In this document: one piece after another, positions 58,241-64,000 of the stretch | Layout: the number at the start of each line of letters is the position of its first letter | Position numbering within the stretch: position 1 is the first letter of the stretch | Origin: SAR324 cluster bacterium | GTDB lineage: Bacteria > SAR324 > NAC60-12 | DNA: 64,000 bases | Assembly: GCA_014382365.1 (NCBI GenBank) | Contig: JACNJW010000054.1 | Location: 41,078-105,077 of the forward strand | Direction: 5' to 3' | Position numbers and translations under genes: made by a program | Notes under the pieces: generated by a model | The model's input: only the letters and a program-made list of their open reading frames with translations | Told to the model about the DNA's origin: nothing | The model's database searches: none

Positions 58241-59624
58241 TAACTTTTTTTCTGTCCTTGTTCATGGCCTCCACAAAGCGCTCCATCTGAGAGGAACGTG
58301 AACCTTTAACAAGAACGACATCATCTTCCTGCAAATCTGCATTAAAATCCATTATTAACTCTCTAAAATCAATGAAATGAGCTGCATTTTCATGATTGCC
58401 GCCACCATCTATCCAACCCTCAATAAAACAATCTATTTCTGTACCGCCAATTCCTAACATGTTTTCAATGCCATTTGCTGCCATCGATTTGCCGACTTGT
58501 CGATGTAGTTCCGGACTTAAATCACCCAATTCTGCCATAGCACCACAGACCACAGTTTTACGTCTATCCGGATACATTTTTTGTAAATTTTCCAGAACAC
58601 TTTGAAAAGACGAAGGATTGGCATTGTAGCTGTCATCAATCAGTAACCATCGATCCATCTCTATTTGCTGAAACCGACCTTTAACTGACAAGTCCAGAGT
58701 TGCTGAGGCTTGTTTAAGCTTTGACAAGGGAACGCCTTCTGAATACAAAATCGTTAGTGCTAAAATCAAGTTTTTCTGAAGGAGAGGACTCTGAATTGAA
58801 GTCTCAAAATATTGATCAAACAAAAGGACCTTATTGTTACCTTCAGAATCCTGCCTATTGTTAGGCTGAGTTGTTTTAATAATTTTAACACCAGCTTTAC
58901 TGGCTTGTTCCTCAATTAATTTCAGATGCAGCAACGAGTCTGGAACAACGACTTTGGTTCCCTTTTGCATTCCAGCAAACAAACCTGATTTTTCCAGTGC
59001 AACACCTTTGGTATTCTTGAGATATTCCAGATGGCTTTCACCGATATTTGTAATAATACCAGCAGTTGGTTGGACAATTTTTGAGAGTTGCTCTACTTCT
59101 CCAAATTTATTTGTACCAATTTCTATCACCCACCATTCTGCATCAAGAGGTGCATTCAGTAACGTCAAAGGTACTCCAATAAAATTATTGAAGTTTCCTG
59201 GTGTTGCATATGATTTAAAATCCAAATAACCACACAATCCCGCAAGTATATCCTTAGTAGATGTTTTACCGTTGCTGCCTGTAACAGCAATTACTTTTCC
59301 TGAAAACTGCTTGCGTAGATCAGTTGCCCACTCAAGCAGTGCCAGGTTTGGGTCTGTAACTAAAATCCTCGAGAAAGGACGTTGGCGCAGTTCGAGCGGA
59401 ATCTTTTCGGGACTAGCCACTATTACACCTGCTCCTTTTTCAAGTGCTTGTTGAATGTAATTATGTCCATCAGTATTTTCACCCGTTATGCAAAAAAATA
59501 CCTCGCCATCTTTCAAGGTGCGTGAGTCAATACTAAAACCTTGAACAATCAGATCTTTATTAATATTTTCAGATTTGGCATTAAATATTTGCGTCATTCC
59601 GCCAATAGTATATAATTTTTCCAT
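58233..59624 (-). CDS. murF: UDP-N-acetylmuramoyl-tripeptide--D-alanyl-D-alanine ligase
   Basis: A 463-residue Mur ligase. The ATP loop VTGSNGKTSTKDIL lies near residue 115. GNFNNFIGVPLTLL, EIGTNKFGEVEQL and the late DDSYNANPSSFQS and GAMAELGDLSPELHR blocks are family signatures. It adds the dipeptide in the last cytoplasmic step of peptidoglycan precursor synthesis. It is alone here rather than in the usual mur-fts cluster. Confidence 0.93.
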   Translation of the reverse strand: MEKLYTIGGMTQIFNAKSENINKDLIVQGFSIDSRTLKDGEVFFCITGENTDGHNYIQQALEKGAGVIVASPEKIPLELRQRPFSRILVTDPNLALLEWATDLRKQFSGKVIAVTGSNGKTSTKDILAGLCGYLDFKSYATPGNFNNFIGVPLTLLNAPLDAEWWVIEIGTNKFGEVEQLSKIVQPTAGIITNIGESHLEYLKNTKGVALEKSGLFAGMQKGTKVVVPDSLLHLKLIEEQASKAGVKIIKTTQPNNRQDSEGNNKVLLFDQYFETSIQSPLLQKNLILALTILYSEGVPLSKLKQASATLDLSVKGRFQQIEMDRWLLIDDSYNANPSSFQSVLENLQKMYPDRRKTVVCGAMAELGDLSPELHRQVGKSMAANGIENMLGIGGTEIDCFIEGWIDGGGNHENAAHFIDFRELIMDFNADLQEDDVVLVKGSRSSQMERFVEAMNKDRKKVIS

Positions 59625-59662
59625 AGCATTTTATTTATAATCAATTCGCAGTGAAAGAAAAT

Positions 59663-60739
59663 ATGGACATAGAAAAACAGTTTGAGGCAGCTTTTTCCCG
59701 CATAACCTTAGAAAATGGTCAACCTCTGGTTAGTTTTGAACCAGAAATAGTACATGCTTGCATCGTCAATAATGATTTTGCAAAAATCACGCTTATTTTA
59801 CCAGAAGATTCTCCCTTACGTGGTTCTTTGCCTGCACAGATAGAAGCAGAAATTAAACAAATTGAACAAATAGAAAGAGTTGCGGTTGAAGTATTAGCTG
59901 CGCCACCTCAGGAAAATAATCCTGCTAATTCTGCAGCGGCTAAAGCTGCATCGCAACAACCTAAACGTACAGCATACCTGCAAAATTATGAAGCTGTAAT
60001 TGCAGTAGCAAGTGGAAAAGGAGGTGTTGGCAAATCAACAGTTTCTGTAAATCTTGCACTTGCCCTGACTCAAAAAGGATACAAAGTCAGCCTGTTTGAT
60101 GCTGATATATATGGACCAAGTTTACCAATCATGACTGGTAAACGTGGTGAAAAGCCCTCTGTCGCAGCTAACCGTCTGATACCCATCGAGACTTATGGAA
60201 TGCAGACTATGTCGATTGGGAACCTCGTAGATGAAAACGACGCCGTAATATGGAGGGGACCAATGGTTCATCAGGCTCTTGAGCAACTACTGCGGGACAC
60301 TAACTGGCCAGGAGGTGATTTTATGATTATAGACCTACCACCTGGAACCGGTGACATACAACTTTCCCTCTCACAACTCTGTGAACTGACTGGAGCAGTG
60401 ATCGTTTCTACTCCTCAGGACGTTGCATTAATTGACGCTGTCAAGGCTGCACAAATGTTTAGCAAAGTTGAAATAGATATTTTAGGTGTTGTTGAAAATA
60501 TGAGCTTTTTTGCCTGTCCAAAATGTGGTGAAGAAACAGCTATTTTCAGCCGAAATGGTGCTGAAGAAGCCTGTAAGAAAATTCAGGCTCCTTTTCTAGG
60601 AGCTATTCCAATCGAAGTTGATGTACGCATTGGTGGTGATGAAGGTAAACCATTAATGGCAAACAATCTTGATTCCGCGGCCACGCATGCCTTTAGGACT
60701 ATTGCAAAAAATTTAGTTAAAAGTTTGGAAGAAGGTTAG
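59663..60739 (+). CDS. Mrp/ApbC-type iron-sulfur cluster carrier ATPase
   Basis: About 358 residues from MDIEKQFEAAF; a GTG four codons upstream is an alternative start. An N-terminal MIP18/DUF59-like domain covers about residues 1-85. A Pro/Ala linker leads to the deviant Walker A ASGKGGVGKSTVSVNLA (about 115), then DADIYGPSLPIM and DLPPGTGDIQLSL. CPKC near residue 285 is the cluster-binding pair. Mrp proteins carry 4Fe-4S clusters to apo-enzymes. tRNA-Lys follows it. Confidence 0.9.
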   Translation: MDIEKQFEAAFSRITLENGQPLVSFEPEIVHACIVNNDFAKITLILPEDSPLRGSLPAQIEAEIKQIEQIERVAVEVLAAPPQENNPANSAAAKAASQQPKRTAYLQNYEAVIAVASGKGGVGKSTVSVNLALALTQKGYKVSLFDADIYGPSLPIMTGKRGEKPSVAANRLIPIETYGMQTMSIGNLVDENDAVIWRGPMVHQALEQLLRDTNWPGGDFMIIDLPPGTGDIQLSLSQLCELTGAVIVSTPQDVALIDAVKAAQMFSKVEIDILGVVENMSFFACPKCGEETAIFSRNGAEEACKKIQAPFLGAIPIEVDVRIGGDEGKPLMANNLDSAATHAFRTIAKNLVKSLEEG

Positions 60740-60774
60740 ATCTTCAAAAATACTGCATTAAATTCAAAATATTA

Positions 60775-60802
60775 TTGACATTTTTTGCCTCTCTGTTAAT
60801 CT
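60775..60802 (+). promoter_or_regulatory. Sigma-70 promoter of tRNA-Lys
   Basis: TTGACA (60775-60780, consensus) and TAATCT (60797-60802) are separated by 16 bases. The expected transcription start would fall about 8 bases before the tRNA. A consensus -35 box is usual for highly expressed tRNA genes. Confidence 0.75.
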
Positions 60803-60816
60803 TAAAGGTCCCTTGC

Positions 60817-60892
60817 GGGTCGGTAGCTCAGCTGGTAGAGCATCTGACTTTTAATCAGGTGGTCCGGGGTTCGAGCCCCCGCCGACCCACCA
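60817..60892 (+). tRNA. tRNA-Lys (UUU)
   Basis: The acceptor GGGTCGG (60817-60823) pairs fully with CCGACCC (60882-60888). The D arm GCTCAGCTGGTAGAGC, the anticodon loop CTTTTAA with anticodon TTT (Lys), and the T arm with GGTTCGAGCCCC are intact. The 3' CCA (60890-60892) is encoded. The anticodon stem contains one T-G pair. Confidence 0.97.
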
Positions 60893-61124
60893 GCATTTAG
60901 AACGATTTAATCTTGGCCATAAGTGCCCCTTTTGGCCTTAGAATTCATGGAAGAATCTATCGTTTCTGATTTTTTTGATCCAAATTGAATCATTTCATAG
61001 CTTTCTTCTCATCGATATGACAAGATTGAGGCGACTTGATGAATAGCACCTCTAGTATTCATATCTGGTCTGATTGTCTTACAGTTAGTTTGGATCAACA
61101 GCAGATTATTTATTTAGTGTAAAA

Positions 61125-61604
61125 ATGAGTTACCTGAGATTCTTTTTTTATCTAACTGTTTTGATGTTAACAGCATCATTTGCGTTGGGTGAAAGTTTCA
61201 TTTGTGTTGATGAACTCCGAACTGGAATATTCAAAGACAACGAGAAATGGACTTCTAAAGAAATTAAAGAATTAAAATTTACTGTAAAATTAGAAGGAAT
61301 CAAAATTGATTTTAAAGTTGATGGAGAAGAGGCCTTTAGTGGATGTCATGACTTTAAATATGATAGATATACAGATATTTATCAGTGTTCTAATTTTGCT
61401 ATGGGTTGGGGAGAGTCTCAAAATATTTATTATGAAATATTTAGTTTTAGTCCCAGCAAATTAAGATTTTCGTGGACTTATTTACCTGGATATATTCTTG
61501 ATAAAAAAGGTAATTCGCCAATGGTTGGCGGTGGTACCTGTCTGACACTGAAAAAACCAGAAGAAACCACTACCGTAACTACATTTATCGCGAGCGGGTC
61601 GTAA
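61125..61604 (+). CDS. Small secreted protein of unknown function
   Basis: A 159-residue protein with a clear signal peptide (about residues 1-22, ending ASFALGES). The mature part has four Cys residues, possibly forming two disulfides, and a beta-rich pattern (CVDELRTGIFKD ... FSWTYLPGYILD). The final ten residues (ETTTVTTFIASGS) are Thr-rich and lie in a locally GC-richer piece, possibly an extension caused by sequence rearrangement. No Shine-Dalgarno is visible, and a short frame (61039-61122) with a GAGG site ends two bases upstream. Confidence 0.6.
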   Translation: MSYLRFFFYLTVLMLTASFALGESFICVDELRTGIFKDNEKWTSKEIKELKFTVKLEGIKIDFKVDGEEAFSGCHDFKYDRYTDIYQCSNFAMGWGESQNIYYEIFSFSPSKLRFSWTYLPGYILDKKGNSPMVGGGTCLTLKKPEETTTVTTFIASGS

Positions 61605-61781
61605 AAGGCACGTAGCTCACCTGTAGTCTTCACAGACGCGCTGAGACCTGTATCAGCCGAGAGTTTACAAAAAGCATAAAGCCACCTCAATACAAGCCAA
61701 TCGCGCATCCATTCTCAAACAATAAAGAATTGATTTAAACAGCAGAAAAATAATTACTAATTATATATAATTACCTTATTG

Positions 61782-61988
61782 CTAGTCGCAGCTCTTATCC
61801 AGCCACGGCTTATCTGCCCAGATACAATGCCAGACAGAAGTTGCAGAGAAGATTAAACTATCTCCTTTTATCTCTTTCTTGTTTTCGTAATAACCTAATT
61901 CGGGACCTACTTTAGTTCCATCCGTTGTCCCACATCCAGCAACCATCCATGTCGCCGTCATTAATAATGCTAATGACAGCTTTTTCAT
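61782..61988 (-). CDS. Small lipoprotein (68 aa)
   Basis: The start MKKLSLALLMTATWMVAGCGTT contains a lipobox (VAGC, Cys about residue 19) and AAGGAG lies five bases before the ATG. The rest is a short polar segment ending WADKPWLDKSCD. It is a genuine small lipoprotein by its signal and ribosome binding site. No family is recognised. Confidence 0.75.
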   Translation of the reverse strand: MKKLSLALLMTATWMVAGCGTTDGTKVGPELGYYENKKEIKGDSLIFSATSVWHCIWADKPWLDKSCD

Positions 61989-62518
61989 TTTATCTCCTTA
62001 AAACTGTTAGATTAAAATAAGCACTAGTATTTTTATTCTTTCCTGATCAAGCTGATCTGAATAACAATAAGGTGCCCCCATCGCCACTAAATTTACAATT
62101 GCACCTGCATCGATTGTTCTGCGAATTTTAGAACAGAAATCATCAACTGGGACAGTGTACCTTCAGAACGAATTAAATATACCGCTAAACGGCTTATCTA
62201 TAGCTTCAGCAATATACATACCACTGAGTTTATCATACTGTATATATTGTATAAATTTTGTATTTTGTTTTTTCTAGACATTTTACAGATTGATTTACTC
62301 TGCTTTAAATCGATTTAAAAACACAGAAATATTATTAGAATTAATTGCATTACAAATTTAAATTCTAATCACATTTATTATTAATAGTGCTAACATGACA
62401 GCGGTTTTTAATTTAATTTCAGTTCGACAAAAAGACCATTTTCGATTTAAATTTATATCAGGGATTATATGTATGCTTAGAACCATAATTTATTTGAATT
62501 CTGATACAAGTCATATTT
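61989..62518. other. Intergenic region, possible decayed reading frame on the minus strand
   Basis: On the minus strand, one frame from about 62277 to 62008 reads through YDKLSGMYIAEAIDKPFSG, then an in-frame TGA (near 62165), then YTVPVDDFCSKIRRTIDAGA. Both parts have protein-like composition, so a broken gene is possible. The rest of this 530-base stretch is AT-rich and shows no convincing gene; AAGGAG at 62529-62534 belongs to the next gene. Confidence 0.3.
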
Positions 62519-62539
62519 TTGCCCCGGCAAGGAGATGGT

Positions 62540-63841
62540 ATGCCTGTAAATAACAGCCGTTTGCAGGGTTTCTACCAACTTTCGGTGAAAGAACGGAGGT
62601 CTAAAATTGCTGACATAGCAAACCTTTCTGAAAAGCAAGTAGCTGCCTGGTCCTCTGATAATGGTCTAAGTGAGGAGACTGCAGACGGTATGATCGAAAA
62701 TGTAGTTGGAACATATTCCTTGCCAATAGGAGTTGCGACAAACTTCATCATTGACAATGAGCATTATCTGATTCCATTTGTCGTTGAAGAAGCCAGCATC
62801 GTGGCTGCCGCATCAAATATGGCTAAGCGTTGTCAAACCATGGGAGGTTTTAAATCTGACAATGATAAACCCGTAATGATTGGGCAGATACAAATCGTAG
62901 ATTGCAAAAATTCTGAAGAAGTTCGCAAGGCAATACTTGATGCGAAGTCTGAACTAATCCTAAAATGCAATGAGGTCGATCCAATCTTAGTCAAATTAGG
63001 CGGAGGTTGTCAGGATATAGAAGTTCATACAATTGAAACTCAGTCCGGAACAATGCTCATCGTCCATCTTCTTGTAGATTGCAGGGATGCCATGGGTGCT
63101 AATGCGGTAAATTCAATGGCAGAGACTATCGCACCCTATCTTGAAACACTTTCCAAGGCAACTGTAGTTTTGAGAATTATCAGTAATCTTGCAGTGCACC
63201 GCCTCGCCAGAGTATGTGCCGTATTCACTGCGGAAGAAATGTCAGATGATGGGGAAAATAAAGAGTCCGGAAAAGAGATCATTACCGGTGTAGTCCGAGC
63301 TTATCATTTTGCAGTTGCCGATCAATTCCGGGCAACAACTCACAATAAGGGAATTATGAATGGTATTTCAGCTGTTGCTGTTGCCTGCGGTCAGGATTGG
63401 CGCGCCATTGAAGCTGGTGCTCATTCATATTGTGCTTATAAGCGCAACTACGGATCGTTGACTCACTGGGAAATTGATGCACAAGGAAATTTGCATGGAT
63501 CAATCGCATGTCCAATGGCAGTTGGTTTAGTAGGAGGTACAGTTGGAATTCACCCTACCGCTCAAACTAATATAGCTCTATTGGGAATTAAGTCGGCCAA
63601 CGATTTGGCGAAATGCATAGCTGCAGCAGGTCTTGCTCAGAACCTGGGAGCACTCAGAGCTTTGGCTACTACAGGTATTCAGACCGGACATATGAAACTG
63701 CATCTACGGAACATGTTGGTAGCTGCAGACGCTGATGGAGAAGAAATTGAATATGTAACAAATAAAATCCGCCTGTCAAATTCAAAAATAACAATGACGA
63801 TTGTCGAAAACACTTTGGCGGAGTTTAGACAGAAATCATGA
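62540..63841 (+). CDS. Hydroxymethylglutaryl-CoA reductase, class II (degradative type)
   Basis: A 433-residue enzyme starting MPVNNSRLQGFY, chosen because AAGGAG lies five bases upstream. A TTG seven codons earlier is less likely. The Glu in MIENVVGTYSLPIG (about residue 53), Lys in NKGIMNGISA, Asp in CGQDWRAIEAGAHSYCA, and His in QTGHMKLHLRN form the catalytic set of class II enzymes. It interconverts HMG-CoA and mevalonate. Class II enzymes serve either mevalonate breakdown or isoprenoid synthesis, and no other mevalonate gene is in the window. Confidence 0.92.
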   Translation: MPVNNSRLQGFYQLSVKERRSKIADIANLSEKQVAAWSSDNGLSEETADGMIENVVGTYSLPIGVATNFIIDNEHYLIPFVVEEASIVAAASNMAKRCQTMGGFKSDNDKPVMIGQIQIVDCKNSEEVRKAILDAKSELILKCNEVDPILVKLGGGCQDIEVHTIETQSGTMLIVHLLVDCRDAMGANAVNSMAETIAPYLETLSKATVVLRIISNLAVHRLARVCAVFTAEEMSDDGENKESGKEIITGVVRAYHFAVADQFRATTHNKGIMNGISAVAVACGQDWRAIEAGAHSYCAYKRNYGSLTHWEIDAQGNLHGSIACPMAVGLVGGTVGIHPTAQTNIALLGIKSANDLAKCIAAAGLAQNLGALRALATTGIQTGHMKLHLRNMLVAADADGEEIEYVTNKIRLSNSKITMTIVENTLAEFRQKS

Positions 63842-63955
63842 ATTTATAAGAATTTGCTTATCTGTAGATATTGTTTGCATTGTAATCCGCGGCACAAAAG
63901 TGGTGATTTTTTAATTCATAGTGGTTATTGAACTTGTGCAATCCTTTGCTACTGC

Positions 63956-64000
63956 TGGCGCACCAGATAGGACTTGAACCTATAACCTACTGATTAGAAG
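63956..64000 (-). tRNA. tRNA-Arg (UCU), partial at window edge
   Basis: The 3' part is visible: anticodon loop CTTCTAA (anticodon TCT), 3' anticodon stem TCAGT, variable loop AGGTT, T arm ATAGG/TTCAAGT/CCTAT, 3' acceptor CTGGTGC, discriminator G and encoded CCA (63956-63958). The 5' half lies past the end of the window. Confidence 0.9.

Noticed and set aside
61782..61988. Interpreting the small lipoprotein as an entericidin-like toxin
   Set aside because: Only the lipobox is shared; the mature part has no entericidin features.
1..64000. CRISPR array, prophage or complete insertion sequence
   Set aside because: No regularly spaced repeats, phage structural genes, or transposase with terminal inverted repeats were seen.

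Overview
This AT-rich window (about 40% G+C by eye) comes from a flagellated Gram-negative bacterium. Evidence includes an outer-membrane lipoprotein and a beta-barrel-like protein, an LpxH-type lipid A enzyme, MurF, FliM and five flagellins. It also has a twin-arginine-exported TRAP system, proton-pumping transhydrogenase and a fused acyl-CoA mutase. The mix resembles marine deltaproteobacterial or SAR324-like genomes, but no rRNA is present and that placement is inference. Most of the window is chromosomal housekeeping. I saw no prophage, intact insertion sequence or CRISPR array.

Layout. 1-4329 (minus): a compact, probably lipid or polyketide biosynthetic set: dihydrolipoyl dehydrogenase-like enzyme, FAD oxidoreductase of the geranylgeranyl reductase type, FabF-like ketosynthase, overlapping acyl carrier protein, and the first 24 codons of what looks like a type III polyketide synthase cut by the window edge. 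4626-7921: lytic transglycosylase-like protein and an ABC exporter. 8111-14642 (plus): acyl-CoA and organic-acid catabolism (glutaryl-CoA dehydrogenase, Ldh2-type dehydrogenase, HPP membrane protein, IcmF-type fused mutase). 14923-23595 (minus): Sua5/YrdC, a periplasmic binding protein, RecD2-like helicase, a hypothetical protein, HolB, MgtE and PepA.

24125-36697: a 1090-residue FG-GAP/VCBS repeat protein faces an array of five minus-strand flagellin genes. The fourth has lost the usual terminal flagellin signatures. Three of the five have a leader hairpin at a nearly fixed distance from the start codon. A gene-poor 1.2 kb stretch follows. 37894-44836: CPBP protease homologue, a complete TRAP transporter whose large subunit carries a roughly 320-residue cytoplasmic helical tail, and a small outer-membrane-type protein.

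45093-60739: PntAB, an RNB-domain ribonuclease, FliM, citrate synthase, ornithine carbamoyltransferase, a small membrane protein coupled to a lipoprotein, LpxH-like phosphoesterase, ProC, PurA, a small protein, MurF and Mrp/ApbC. 60740-64000: tRNA-Lys with a strong promoter, a loose accessory stretch with two small exported proteins and possible decayed frames, a class II HMG-CoA reductase and the 3' part of tRNA-Arg. The best candidates for new biology are the edge biosynthetic cluster, the divergent flagellin with the leader hairpins, and the TRAP large subunit with its helical tail.
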